Of a stretch of 64,000 nucleotides of DNA, positions 21,232-34,800 are shown one piece after another (within the stretch, counting starts at the first letter, position 1; each line of letters opens with the position of its first letter). The position numbers and the translations under genes were made by a program. Source of the stretch: Spirometra erinaceieuropaei. Lineage: Eukaryota; Platyhelminthes; Cestoda; Diphyllobothriidea; Diphyllobothriidae. The notes beneath the pieces were generated by a model. It ran no database searches. It was not told the origin of the DNA and worked only from the letters and a program-made list of their open reading frames with translations. The stretch is from positions 374,165 through 438,164 of the forward strand of contig CACRXP010000172.1 of the NCBI GenBank assembly GCA_902702965.1. The letters run 5' to 3'.

Positions 21232-24168
21232 TACTTGCCTAAATCAGTCCTGATTAGGGGACATAAACTAAGCCCTTCTCCTTTTTTTTCCTTAAAGACG
21301 CCTGACAAGTGCCCGCCCTGATGGTAGCATAGCGGCTGATTTTAGTCAGACGTTTTGCCTGGCTTGCTTGCGTCATCACAGGGCGATAGCCCAACCAAGA
21401 CTTGCCGCAGGCATACAGTGCAGTACTGTTGGACAGAGATGTACCTTCTCCCGTCGTCATTAATATTTCTATCTACAGTCTATGCGGACGCTCTCACGAT
21501 GACAGGCAATCACTAAGTGGCAAAATATGCTAACAAAGAAGAGACACTTTATAAGCACTTCTGGTGTCGACTGATTAACGGCCGGAATCAAGAATGTTCG
21601 GCCGCTTTGCGATTTTCTTAATAATCCAAAAATTCATTTCTGTCATGAAATAAATTTTCTTGTGACTGTATGTTGTTGGTCCTTGAGCATTTACTCTATA
21701 GACCGAGTCTATAACTCGGACAAATGCCTGAGAACCCGCCTCCGGTAATCGTCTTGTTGAGCGATGGCTTCCAGGTAGGGCATGATAAAACTGAAAAGCG
21801 CTTACTTTCTCCGGAATGAACTCTTGTTCTCCGGGCTGTTTGAAGCATCCGATGCGCGACGGATCCTTATTAACTGCGGCGGTGAGTTGGGCTGATTTTC
21901 CATGTTTTTGATGTCTTTACCGTCAGTTCGGGTGGAACTATCGTTAATACTCTTCCTTCAGAGAGTTTTGGGTCTGAAATTTAAAAAACAGCGGCTGTCA
22001 CGGAAGGGAACTTTGACCGTAAAAACATCATTTTCCTCCACTAACTTTGGCGGGACGCAAAGGCTTCGGAAAGCGCAGAATTTGGTGATGTTATAAAACT
22101 TCGTGACCTCTTAGTCTACTGCGTACGATCATTATACATTAACTAGACAAACTGCTTAATTAGAAAACGACCTAGAGGGATGAAACGTGGTAGTTAAGTA
22201 AAAACATGGAAGGTTTTTCTGACATGCGGGTGGGCTTGGTGAGGGGGACGAGGGAAGTTGTCTAGGTGAGCGAGTGGAGGTTACAGCGCAAACTCGTGAA
22301 GCCCGCACAGCAGGGGACATTAGTCAGTCATGTGAGATGGAGGATGAGGAGGCGGGGGAGAGATTGAGGTTATTGCCCTCACCGACTTTTACCATGGAGG
22401 CGCAAGGTAGATCACGTGATCTAGCTGCTTACCCCGTTCGGGTGTTTTGCTCAGAACTGCAGCGGATATCGTAATGTGAAGGAGACATTCATTCGTCGTC
22501 GAAAATAGGACTTTACGTGTCAATGTCCACCTGGGCATCTTAATTTTCGTCTCAACTGTCATTTTGGTATACGTTCACCCGATCGAGTTGCCAACTGGAT
22601 TCTTGTTTGTCCGATGTGCTTGCAACCGCAAATACACGTAAACTTATAGACACTGTTTGGTGCAACATGCATAGCCAGAATGTATTTAGCTGGCTTGACT
22701 GGAATAGTCGTCTTAATGCTTAGGAACGACAAGTAAGAAGCGACGTACGTCCGTTCAGTCGTACATCAAAGCCGCAGCGTGATCACTTACGACACATTAT
22801 TACCTTTGAAAGGGAGAAAAACGTTCATTGGCCTTTTGACACGGGATTTCTAGTCCGCGATAACGGCACTTGTCAATGAAATTCTCCGAATGCCCCTTTC
22901 AAACATAAACGTTCTTCAGAAATCTGACTTCGTACTGGGCAAAACAACTATAACATGGCGCTACATTTTGAGCGAGTATTACTCCATCCGTTTTCAAAAC
23001 CGATTTTGTTTGAGACGACATGTGATCTGTTAATGACAACCGTGCTGCAATATCGTGGGAGAAACAAGGTATGAAATTGCCCCACACGTTTTAGCCCACC
23101 TAGCTATGCGAGTCGGCCGTTGCGGTTGCTTTGGTCCGTTGGGTTAAGCTCAAACTCGACCCAACCAACTGTGGATATTCTTGCAGTGTAAAACGGTAAA
23201 GTAGATCTTACTGCCTTATTCATCGAAGAGGTCCAAAATGCCACAGCCAGTCCCTGTGGAGCACCAAAATTTTGGAACGCTGGGGAACCTCACTCGAAAC
23301 GGAGGAGGGAAGTGCTATTTAAAAGTGTCTACTTTTAGGTTTTGGCTAAGAAAATCCAGTGGTGCGATGTTTTCGTTTTTAAATTAATTTGACTGCATAA
23401 ATCACTACACCGCCTCAACTGCTCACGAAATTTCTGATGAAGACGAAGCTGGTGTAAAAGTGAACTGCAAAAAAATGGCGTTCATTGTGCTTATAGCAAA
23501 AAATGGCCCCTTGTGATGTTCGTCTCTGGAGAAGCGTCTAATCGATGCAAATACTGATATGCTAGAATTTCAGGCCCTATAAACTCAAGAACCCGAATTC
23601 AGAAGTATCAACAGTTCACTCGAGTGGTAAAATTTATAACGTGTCAGGTGTCTGTCAACGTCTGTTTTCATTTTGTTCAAAAAGGCACTAGTGGTAGACC
23701 TCCACTTCAAGGACCTATTTAGCTGCATCTACTGCAATACCGTCTAGAAAACTGCACTGTCTAAAAGAATATCTTTACCAGCTTTATTAGTCGCATTTTA
23801 AATACTGTACTTTTCCTCAAAAACTTGATGACAAATATGTCCCTTAAAACAATATATTTTATTTTGTGTTTAAGTGAAGTAAGTGTTCTAGGAAGATGAG
23901 GCTTTGTTGGTTTGTTTCCGAAACAGTCAATGAATGTGATGACATGCGAGCAAAAGTCTGGATAATGTTTTTTTTAAAGTTTAAAATACATAAGCGATAA
24001 AGCTCACGAAATGTTGGAAATAAAACGCACATTTATTATGACCACACCGCGATAAACCTGACAACTTTGGTGGGGATATAACCCACGCATTCACAATATG
24101 TGTACAGGATTATCCTGGAGCATGTCTGTTCGCTTACGGATATTCTGCTCTCAGTAAGCATGAACTTG
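21232..24168. other. Unannotated interval
   Basis: Nearly 3 kb with no recognised gene. A purine-rich plus-strand patch lies at about 22230-22370 (GGAGGATGAGGAGGCGGGGG). Short frames (21254-21460 minus, 21902-22096 plus, 22274-22474 plus) show no domain. Confidence 0.35.
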
Positions 24169-25108
24169 ATTGAGGTGGGCTAATTCATGAAATGTCAACC
24201 AGAATTCCGAAATGTGTTTTCGTTTCGGAAAGATTACTTAAGTAGGTGTGTAAAACTAATAATCAAGCAGCATAATTCTATAAAAATTCAGTTACCAAAG
24301 GATGCTGGCTTTCGAACAAACTTCTTTCCGGCTGCATGCAAAGACTATACTCTGCAAAAAATGACTACTTCATTTGCGTAAATTTTTCTCCTTGATTTTC
24401 AAGGCCCCTAAAAATTCAATTATATTTCACGGAAAGAAATGCATAAAAATATTCAATTGTTTACTCGTTTGATAGAAAAAGACGTCTTTTTTACAACTGC
24501 ATACTTAAGGGAAGGGAACAATTCGGTTTTTAAAACTTTCCCAATTCACAAATAGTTTTTAACCCGACCTGTCTTTAAACTCCCATTCAGCGTTTCCAAA
24601 CTATAAGCCGCATATTTTCAGCGAACGGAAAACCATGCATTTCTCTACGGTATTAAAAGGAGACCATGTGGGGTTCATACAACTGAACAGTGGATCTGAG
24701 CCATATTCTTAACTATATAAGCCTTATTGGTAAATGCGGAGACATGACGCTTTATAAACGGCCATTTCACGGTATTAAAAAGTCTCACAATTCGAGACTT
24801 TTTGTAAACCAAATTACACCATTCACTCGAGTATAAACTTGGATGAAAACGTAAATTTCTACCAAAAGAGCAGAAGAATGAATATTTTTATGCATGTTTT
24901 CCATGACATATAGTTGATTTTTTAAGGTCGTCGAAAATCAATCAGAAAAATTTGCGCTTGTTGAGAAGTCATTTTTACAGAGTATAGTTTGTGCATGCAT
25001 ACGGAAAGAAGATAGTTCGAAAGCCGGCTCATTGAGATAACCGAATTAATATAGAATTATGCTGCATGATGATTATTTTTACAAACCCATGAGTTAGCCC
25101 ACTTACTG
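24169..25108. mobile_element. Foldback element copy 5 (subfamily A)
   Basis: About 940 bp. The left end GAGGTGGGCTAATTCATG pairs with the right end CATGAGTTAGCCCACTTACTG, followed by TA at 25109-25110. TTTCCGGCTGCATGCAAAG on the left is mirrored around 25000 on the right. About 50 bp present in other copies is missing near the right end, where the ACAAACCC segment jumps directly to CATGAGTTAGCCC. Left terminal bases are mutated. Confidence 0.82.
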
Positions 25109-27024
25109 TAGCTTGGAGTTTACAATGACCATGACCAGATTAACCAATGCGCAATTGGTCAAACGCTCCATGAGAATCGGGAGTCCTTTTACTGTATACA
25201 AATGGAACTTTCAAGTTTAGGCTATTTTGCTTTCAAAAAATCACAGAAAGATCACCAAACAGGTGCTGCTTCTAGCACTGATACTCATTTGATGTCATCC
25301 TCTTCCAATTTAACTTCGAGGTGTGTGGTAATACTGCATTTGATCCTCCTGCATTCATTTAAAACACTACCTAGAAACGGGAATGGCTGCGGTTTAGCCT
25401 TTGAACAAATATTCTAGCTCAGATAAAGTCACTATTTTAACTTTTCTAGTAATGCGTCGGAGGCCGAAACCAAACAAAAATGGTAGGCAACAGCCTTAAA
25501 ATAAACAAAACAACGCCTTTTCCGCTTTCTGAAAAAACTGTGGCGTCATCAGTCAAAAGCCCACATTTGTTGCGAACGGCCTTAAAGTTTTTAGGTTCTA
25601 GAAATAGGCGAGAGACACTGACGCTGAACTAGAAAATGCCTATAGCAAGGCGCTGTTTAAAAGGAAAAAGACACTAGAGCACACTTCTTGTTTCGTCAAA
25701 AGCAAAAGCTTTACAAGATTTTAATATAGAAGTCCAGATTGTGCAGCAATGAAAGTCATTGTTTGTCCCAGGCAGTGTTTGCCGAGGGAATAGTATCAAT
25801 GAGCCCACAGCTTAGAGAGAGCTCGAAAATGCCTCACGCAACTATAAAATACGCAATCGTTCCGTCCTGTAAGACAACACGGTGTTATCTGAAATTTAAA
25901 CAGGGCCTAAAGCATTAACGGCTTTCTTCGATCTAAAGAAGAACAATATAACTTTACAAAAACAAGTTTCGTTCAAGTGCTAAAAATGACACGCCCAAGA
26001 TAGTGTTTTCTTTTTCTATTCAGCTTTTTGGTTGGCGATTGTTTTCTTTTTCTTGATCTTATCGCGCTGTACGCTCTCAGAACTGACCCATAGAAGAACA
26101 TTTTTTACAAATCAAACGGCCTATAAAGTGCAATATTGAGCACATACTTAGCATTAAGGATTTCAACCAGACTCTACGTATTTCAATAAAGACGGGAGGT
26201 TGAAAACTAAATTAAAAACTGTATTATCGTCAGCAATGGGTCTATCTTCTGTTTATCTATTTTGTCCATTTGACTGCACGATGAAATTTCGAGCTTTCCC
26301 TGCAAAAGTGATAAACGTATGAAGAATATCAGAATATTGCGTTTTTCGAACACGTAATTATTTCCTTACAACTTTCGAGTTTTCCTAACGCAATTTTTTC
26401 GCCTTTCAAGGACACTTTGTAATCCTCCATTTTATATTTTTTTGTGAGAAGACGCTAGGTCATTATGGGCTTCCCTGGTTTTACCAAATTTCTTCGGCTG
26501 TATAGCCTACTGGATTCTAGGCGAAATTTAAAGTAACTTGACAAAAAAGCTATTTACTCTATAGCCGGAGCGTGTTTTGATGGAGAAAGTGACAGAAGTT
26601 TTAAAATAACTTTTCTGTTAATAAAAACGCGTCCTTTTATATGGTTTAAAAGGCTTCTCTATTAAGCACTCTGCGTGTATACTTGTGCGGAGATAGTCCT
26701 GTGAATGCAACTGCTTATATGCTTTGTTTTCTTCGGCTGCATAACCTTTATACTGTATTTATTGCCAATGTGTTCGGAACATTTGGTTCATTTTTTATCT
26801 GTATATTTGGCTAGGTGAAACTTACAAACACAGACATAAAAAGGTTGGCTGTTGTTATTAACTCCATGGCCTGGGCAGATTTTAATAAAGAATTAAAAAT
26901 GCTGTCGAACGGGCCTGTCTGCTGAAAAAGCATGACACTGAAAATGGGTTACTGAGCTTTACTCATAAGTCCGCGTGTCTGGTTATGAGGCGATATTCCG
27001 ACAAATAACGCTGTTAACGTGTAG
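25109..27024. other. Unannotated interval
   Basis: AT-rich, without recognised genes or shared repeats. A 71-codon frame at 25202-25417 has no known motif. Confidence 0.35.
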
Positions 27025-27615
27025 AGGGAAAGATGTAATCACTGGAACAAGACGTTTATTTGCCCGAAGTTTCAGATTCTAACTCTAACCCATCATCAAA
27101 TACAGTCGCAGAGTTGACAACCGCTTGATCCGCGAGCTGTTCGAATCATGCTTCTCAGGCCTGCAATCCAGCAACAAGCGCAATGGCCTCCCGTTACCAT
27201 ATTTGATGCTGAGGCGTTCCCCACGCAGTGAAATCGGTCACGTGAGGAGGGCGCGGCCGAGCAACAATCCGCCTGACAGCGGGCCAAATAGCCGAGTAAT
27301 TATCACATCAACATCCAACACGGATGACGAAATTGCGGCAATTAACAACACTGATGTGGACTGATGACCCAAAATCGCATCGAATACGGCCCCCAGTGGT
27401 GATCGTAAGAACTGTTAACCATAGTGCACATGTAATCCTACGGCAGCTGCGTGCTGTAAATACTGCAGTCTTTGTGTCTTTCCCGCCCTTATATGCGACA
27501 GGCCCTAATGGTCGGTTCGAGTGAGAATCAAAGGCCTAAGGCCAATGAACATTTTGTTCCAATGATGAAACGTTCTGAACTTCTTCCTGGAACTCGCCTG
27601 TTCGCTTCTATTCAC
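27025..27615 (+). pseudogene. Penelope-like element remnant with inverted 3' piece at its front
   Basis: Two parts. At 27025-27110 the sequence is the inverted PLE 3' end (AATCACTGGAACAAGACG, then AACCCATCATCAAATACAG). At about 27120 it switches to the forward C-terminal coding part, IRELFESCFSGLQSSNKRNG and then LPLPYLML, which corresponds to the end of the GIY-YIG domain of the 5850 copy. The forward 3' region then runs to 27615, with GGTTCGAGTGAGAATC near its end. Penelope-like elements are known to leave 5'-truncated copies with inverted pieces; that is the likely reason for this structure. The nuclease core upstream is missing. Confidence 0.7.
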
Positions 27616-28283
27616 TGCTAACTTGCTTTGTTTTTACTTGTCAAATGCGAGATTAAATTGGTATTTTTCGAATCTGAACTTCTCCGTTGGCCTCCTACTA
27701 AATTTGCAATAAAGAAACCAGTAACTTATTGGGCAAAACCTCCGAGTTATCGTATGCCCAAAAAGCCGTTTTTGCTTGATTACGTAAATATAAATATAGA
27801 CGGCGAATAAGGAAAAGGGAAGGTGTCTACCGTAGAGCATCTGCAGCATTTTACTTTAGCCAAAATGCTTTCAATTAAATGCGATAGCTGAGGCATCGAC
27901 CAGGTTGTGAGATAATAAGCCATGAATTTTGTTAAGCAAAGATAGTTCTTTCCACATCGAATTTCTCGAAAATATGAAGTCGGGATATTTCAAATGACCA
28001 TGCGTATTCCTTATCCCCATATCTGCTCTATCTGATTTGGAATTTTGGCCCAATGTCTGCATGCCGGAATTAATATTGGGCCTTAAATTGTCGCGGAACG
28101 ACATCACATTTTTGCCTGTCTAACGGCACAATATTCGACACCCTATTAGGTCTAATGCAGCAGACTCGTTCTTTTGAATGGCCCGTATCATGAGTGATGT
28201 ACGATGAATTTAAACAAACAACACAAAAGGAAAGCAAAACGAAAGGGAAGTAAAACAGACATGACAGTTTGAGCGTCAATTTC
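27616..28283. other. Unannotated interval
   Basis: No recognised gene. A 60-codon plus frame (27628-27810) and minus frames at 27634-28279 have no recognisable motif. Confidence 0.3.
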
Positions 28284-28385
28284 GTCGATGTCCATCGCGT
28301 GCCTCACAGCAAGCTGGACCTAGGAACGGCAACTTGTGCGTGGATTAGTTTGTATTGGGAGTAGGCTTGTTCTACATCTACCGCA
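28284..28385 (-). repeat. Dispersed repeat F, copy 2
   Basis: The reverse complement matches 3559-3660. In this copy the frame through YKLIHAQVAVP is part of a 78-codon minus-strand frame (28304-28540). The flanking part up to 28540 is Pro- and Arg-rich in translation and may extend the repeat, but the other copy does not clearly share it. Confidence 0.5.
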
Positions 28386-29708
28386 CTCTTTTCTAACCAC
28401 CCACCTGAGCCCAGTGCGGTGAGAGGGTCAAGAAGAATGGAGGCAGGACTAAGCGCAGGTGGTCGGCATGGCGTGAGCCAGCGTCCAGGCCTGATGCCAC
28501 GCCGTCTCACGTGTGGCATTTGTGATGGATGCGCACCCACAATAACGCCTGCCAGGCACTAATCGGTCCAGCGCAGGAAGTAAACGCGTAAACATATAAA
28601 CACGCGCATTGGCCGTTTAGCGTTCAGCCCAACAAATCTTCAAAACTTGTCGAGATCAGAGACCAGGATAAGCAGTCCTTCTGCCGCTGCTCACATTTTC
28701 GGGGTCATAAAAAGAGTCCAACTACCTACAGCCTGCCTGCTTTGCGTGTCAGTTCGAGAAACTGTCTACAACATTCAAAATAATCTTTTCTCCTTATGAT
28801 GAAACTCTCAACCTGGCCTCCCGAAGTTGTTTAGTAGTTTATCGGCAGTGACGTTAATCTGGTAGATATCCATTGATATGTTCACTTCTAGTCATAAGCA
28901 GCATTATTAAAATATGTGTTTGCCAAAAGGTGGCTTGTTACTAGGGATAGAAATGTAAGGATTAATAGTGGGTAGACTTATATAAGTGAACTGTGGATAA
29001 GTAAATATATCAGAGTCATGTCATGGTCTTCTTGTCGTCACTGGCATTTGAGTGAGGCTGGGAAACATCCTTCCTCTCAAAAACAATTCCGATCCAAAGT
29101 GGGGGAGGAGTGTTTAATTCGCTTTAGGTCAAGTTTAGTGATGGCTGAAATTTCGAGGCGCCTTTCGATCACTCAGACTGTTTCAGTGTTGGGATAACAC
29201 TCACTTGTAGGTGTTTTTGAATATACCCGTTGTGACGCAGATATACATTGTCCTTTTATCTGGTTATTTTTTGAATAATTTGCGATTTTTCGATTCGGAG
29301 TTGCTAGTCAGCCCTCATGGTGCTCAGAAATAGAACAATGTGCAACAGCTGGCCTGCTCGGTATTCCTCTGCACTACTGTCCGCAGAAGGATACAGGACT
29401 TCCGGTTTCTCAAAATTTAACATCTAACTGTAGAGAAGCAACTGTTATAAACTATTTTCATTCCCAGTCCAAATGAGGGTAGCAAAGGCGCAACAGTTTT
29501 TTCTGTGAAAATGAGATTTAAAAATTAAGCGCAGTCATTTTAACTGACAGCGTCGAAAGCGAAAATTATTGCGACGGGCTGAGCTTCGCTGAACTGTAAC
29601 AAACTCTAATTAACTTCTCTGCACTGCCTATAATAATTGCCCTTTAAATTTTGAACAGAGCTTCTGTAGAAGCTTTCACTTTAAAAAAAGTGCAAGTACG
29701 TAGAATAG
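28386..29708. other. Unannotated interval
   Basis: GC-rich to about 28740, then AT-rich. No gene or repeat recognised. Confidence 0.3.
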
Positions 29709-30653
29709 CAGTGCGAACTCATAAAATGTTGGCCGAAATACTAAAATATGTTTCTGACTCAAAATATTACATAAAAAGGGTTGTAATATTAATGGCCATG
29801 CAGCATAATCCCATTATAATTCAGTTGCTTTCGAATACCGGCCTTCGAAAAAAATCCCTTTTGGCCGCCTGCAAAAGTTACATTCGGTAAAAAACGACCA
29901 CTTATGTAGCATGGAATTTTCTCATTGATTTTCGATGCCCTTAAAAATTCAAGTCTATTTCATAGAAAAAATAGATAAAAATATTCCTTCTAATCTGATA
30001 CCCAAAACAAAGGGTAATTTGGTTCTGGAAAACTTTCATAATTCTCGAATAGTTTTGAAAAAAATGCTGTTACGGCTGCATTCACGGTTACGAAACTACA
30101 AACTTTTTATTTTCCATGCACCGAAAATGATGCCCTTCACTAAGATATGACGAGGAGACCGTACAGTTGTTCATGAAGTTAATCAGCAGATCTGAACATA
30201 TTGTAAATTTTGCAAGCAACGTAGGTTAATGCAGCGACACGATGTTTTATGAAAGAACGCTCCACGCTTTTAATAAATTTCTTACTCGGAAACTTTTTAA
30301 AACCGAATTATGCCCTTGTTCCAAGTATAAAATTTGAAGACAAAGAAAAAAAAAGAAGAAAAGTTCGTAACTTTCTACCAAATGAGTAAAAAATAAACAT
30401 TTTCATGCATGCTTTTCATCAAACATATCTGAATTCATAAATACATCGTAAATCAGTGAGAAACTTTCATGTCACTTAAGTAACCACTTTTTACAGAGTG
30501 TAATTTTGCGGACAGCCGAAAAGAAGTTCATTCAGAAGCCGGTATCCTGAAGTAACTGAAATATTATGAGATTCTGTGGCATAGTCATTTATATCACAAC
30601 GCATTTCAAAACTTCCGTTAACATTTCAGGAGTTAGCACATCTACTCTAGATA
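29709..30653. mobile_element. Foldback element copy 6 (subfamily C)
   Basis: About 945 bp. The left end CAGTGCGAACTCATAAAATG and the right end CAGGAGTTAGCACATCTACTC are complementary with mutations. Shared marks are CAGCATAATCCCATTATAATTCAG, here split by a few changes, CTCATTGATTTTCGATGCCC on the left and the mirrored ATCGTAAATCAGTGAGAAAC on the right. Only 227 bp separate it from copy 7. Confidence 0.8.
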
Positions 30654-30880
30654 TAGTTCATACCGGTTACTGAAACAAATAACAATAAATTAGTCTTTCG
30701 AGTCTATTGATTTTCGTTAAAAGGGGGTATTTTGGCAACGTTTCAGTTAGAAATGGGAGTAATACAGGTTTGAAAGAGGCTTCTTGATCCCACATGCATT
30801 CATGGAATTTCTAATGTCCCATCTGTCCAGAAAACATAAGGCTGCTTTTATGACCTCCCAAGCTACTTGTCAGATAACTA

Positions 30881-31873
30881 CAGTGCGTGACCTATCTCAT
30901 GAAATGTTGGCTGAAATTCTCAAATGCGTTTTCGATTAGGAAGCATTACTTGGTCGCGGTTGTGATGCTGATTATCGTAACGCATATTCTTATAACATTT
31001 TGGACTCGGCAGGATGTCGGCTTTAAAATGCAAATCTTTTCAATCTCCTGTAGAAAGCGTGCTTGGTAAAAAATGACTACTTAAGTAGCATGCATTTTTC
31101 CCATTGATTTTCGATGGTCTTGAAAAGTCAAATATATTTTATAGAAACCATAAATAAAAATGTGTTTTCTTTTAGTCAATCCATAGAAAATAACGTCTTC
31201 TTTATATTTTATACTTAAGGAAGGGGTATAATCAGGTTTTAAAAAAGTTTCCAATTATGAGACTTTTTAAGACCGCGATATGTCCATTCACATAGCATCG
31301 TGCCTGGCCGTTTACCACTGCTCCTCATTAAATGTACAACACGGTCCGCATCCATTGCAAAATTTTATGGACCTGTATGATATCTCTTTAATGACATAGA
31401 AAAATATGGGATTTCCTTTACGCGGAACGCATGCGCCTTGTAGAGTGTAATAACTAAGCGCTAGTGCAACGAATGATCAGGCTCCAAATTTATCGGCAAT
31501 TAGAAAACTATTGAAAACCCAATTATATTCCTTCCTTAAGTATAAAATATAAAGACGACGTTATTTTCTATGGATTGACTAAAAGAAAACACATTTTTGT
31601 TTATGGTTTCTATAAAATGTAGTTGACTTTTCAAGACCATCGAAAATCAATGGGAAAAATGCATGCTACTTAAGTAGTCATTTTTTACCAAGCACGCTTT
31701 CTACAGGAGATTGAAAAGATTTGCATTTTAAAGCCGACATCCTGCCGAGTCCAAAATGTTATAAGAATATGCGTTACGATAATCAGCATCACAACCGCGA
31801 CCAAGTAATGCTTCCTAATCGAAAACGCATTTGAGAATTTCAGCCAACATTTCATGAGATAGGTCACGCACTG
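30881..31873. mobile_element. Foldback element copy 7 (subfamily B), best preserved
   Basis: 993 bp, flanked by TA on both sides (30879-30880 and 31874-31875). The ends are CAGTGCGTGACCTATCTCAT and its exact complement. Reading the arms base by base, 30881-31131 is the perfect reverse complement of 31623-31873 (251 bp), and similarity continues for about 120 bp further inward with scattered differences. A central unpaired part of about 240 bp remains. Because of the symmetry the same 60-residue frame appears on + (30887-31069) and on minus inside 31685-31936; it begins MTYLMKCWLKF and has no transposase motif. Interpreted as a non-autonomous Tc1/mariner-like element (CAGT ends, TA duplication). 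Confidence 0.93.
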
Positions 31874-34800
31874 TATGAGCAACCTTAGGACATTTTTAGT
31901 GTTATAAATATTAACCATGGTGATACGTCTTCTCATACACTAAGTCGTTGCTCCATTCCTCCTGGCCCTCATGCTGACCTCCCTCATGAAATTATGAATA
32001 TGCAGGACTTAATGAACGTGCCCTGTCTACTAGGTATATTATAAGACCTGTAATTTTCCAAGGCCTCTGGTTTCATTAAACTTTTTTCGGTCCGCATAAT
32101 CCAGCTTCCCATCTTGTCCTAGACATCTGACTCTTCCAGGAGAACGTGAGCTGTTATTTATAGATTGCATCACAAGGCGCAGAATATTGATCGCAATAAA
32201 AGCCAATCAATACTATTTATTAGTAGAACTGGAAGCTGGTGTGTACATGAATTCGGCTGAACCTGATAGGAAAAATGCATAAAAAATTGGTTCTAATTTC
32301 AATATTAAGAACGGCATGTTTGATTTAAGTGCTATATCTGTCAGGGCAGAACGAGTAACAGTTTAGTTGTGGTACTGTTATTCCAACTTCATCAACAGGT
32401 ACCTTGGCCTTCCTGTAGCCTACGAACTTCTACGCCATTATGCACACAAGGATCTGGACGAGACGGTAACACAGATATTAAGAAATTGCGCAGATTCGGC
32501 CTTATGAAGAACTTTCTTAGGGGCGAGAAAAGGGGCCAAAGGACTGAACAGTCACCTTACAGATTCAACCATCCTCTTAGCCTCAATAAGACGACTCATG
32601 ACGCACGCGGCTAGGAGACCCGCCAAACATCTACCGAAAGGCAGAGACAGCTAAAGAGGAAAAGACCGAGCAGCCCGAGGCCGACTACCTGAGTACGCCA
32701 GCAGCGACTCTGTTCGATTTTGTAATCTAACGTTTTGACGCTGGCGAGCCGACTGAGCTCCCCAATCGTCGGCAGTTCAATAGGTCTGTTCCAATTAGCC
32801 TTTTTTCTAATATTATCGTTCTGGAGACCTCAACTTAGTCACTTTGTGAAGGAAACATTCTGCCTAAGTAGAATTAACGAGTGCCTCGTTCTGCTGCGTT
32901 CTATGACTTTTAGCTCTTTGCAGAAGCGGACTTACGTAGGTTACATTTTCCTATAGACAGGCTTCCTCTTATTTAGCATCAAATATGTGTAAAAGACGAG
33001 TTTTGTGCAAACCAACTCAAGGAGGGTAGATCACATACAAATATTCGTATGAAGACTCTAAAATGCCTTACAGTAATAGTCGTTCTAGGAATGCAAAATT
33101 GTTTCTTAAAGGAGAAATATCTCTGGGCATAAGATCCTACAAAATCCACATAAAAACGACATTTATATGCATTCTTTCTAACAGTCAGGTACTAATTTAT
33201 GGAAGCCCCAAGAATGGACAAGAGAATGCCGAATAAAGTTTAGTAGTTCTTATACTATTTTAATGCATGTACCTGAAAGAAACAATACACAAGAGACGTG
33301 TTTCTTCGAAACGTTGGTGGGATTCCATTTGCCTGCTCAATATGAGACCATATTTCATCTTAATCGGCAGGCAGTTTTCGAATGACCAAATTGTCAATTT
33401 ATTTTCAATGCTTATTTATTCATGCAATACAGACAGTAAGCAGATATGCAGAATAATAATAAACAATTATCTACATATATTTCGATCTGCGACAATTTAC
33501 TAATAATCTCTATGAATGCAGCTTCCTCTATTTAATTTGCCACGCCACTGTCAGTCGTGATGGGCGTTTCAAACGGCTGCCAGCCAAAAACAGTGGTTTA
33601 TATAAAGGACCATACGGACAATCAGCATCAATGTTCATTTGCATCGGTTCAGAATAGAGTAACCTTACAACCTGAAGCTGTGTGAGGAACTGTTTGCAAT
33701 GAAAATCAAGACCCTATTGGGGCACATGTCGCAACGTTAGCTTTTGCTTTGAAGGCCAAAGTTCACTAAGCCTTTCAGCAAGGTCAGTGGGCAATAACAT
33801 TATATTTTAGCCGTATTTCTGTTTAATAGGTGATTCCTTCCAAAATTGTGGTGAACTGAGGACGACGTCAAATCAAATTTAAATGCCTCATTACAGCACA
33901 TGGGATTCGAATTTCAGATTGGTTAACAGGGAACCTTACCATCTACTTTATCACTTCAATTTACTTTATTAAGAGAAGACCGTTTGTTCTACGAAAGTGA
34001 AAAATGATCTATTAATTTTATAAGTGTATTTTGAAGGAAAAAACAAAAATTGCGCGCGTTATTTTAGTATATTAAAATTTCTGACAGGTGTGCCTAACCT
34101 CCGCTGTTAACCCAGCATTTGGATTTCCACGTCGTTATAAAGACGGTCTACATAGTTTTAACAGGACGATGGCAGAGCCGCAATATTCTGCGTGTGCTCC
34201 ATAAGACAGATTTTTCAACCCTTCGCGAAAACTTAAAAGAATCGATTCAAATTGTTGCATTGCCTTGATCTCCAGCCATAGAGTGTTTAAACTATAAAAG
34301 ATCTGCCTCAAAGTCATCACAGTTTAGCGGAATAATAATGTTTTTCATCTAGTAAAAGACGTTTCAACTCTTTTGACTTTTTAGTTGGATGGGGCAGAAA
34401 ACCACCTAAGACCAAGTTATTATGAGGAATGGGTAGGTAGATAGCCAGAAAGTAAATAAGGTATCGTGAAGTTAAATCCAATCTCGGAGATCTGTTCAGC
34501 GGCATTTCTTCAGCAATCCTGTGGACGTGAGCATTTTACTGCAAAACAAGTGAATTTTTAAACTTTTCTTTTAGGACTGCCTATGAAAGTCATTGTCTCC
34601 TTTTACTTTGAGGAATGGGAAAGTACCATTTTATCATTTTTTACTGCTCCGTTCGAGGTTGTATTCTTTGATGTAATCCGCCCAGTACACTGAACAAACG
34701 GCTAGCACCTCCGGGGCTTTAACGGATTCCTACTCCCTTAGCGGCATGCCCTCCGCGAAGTCTCATCTGTACAAATGCATCGCAAGCGACTGCCTTGCAT

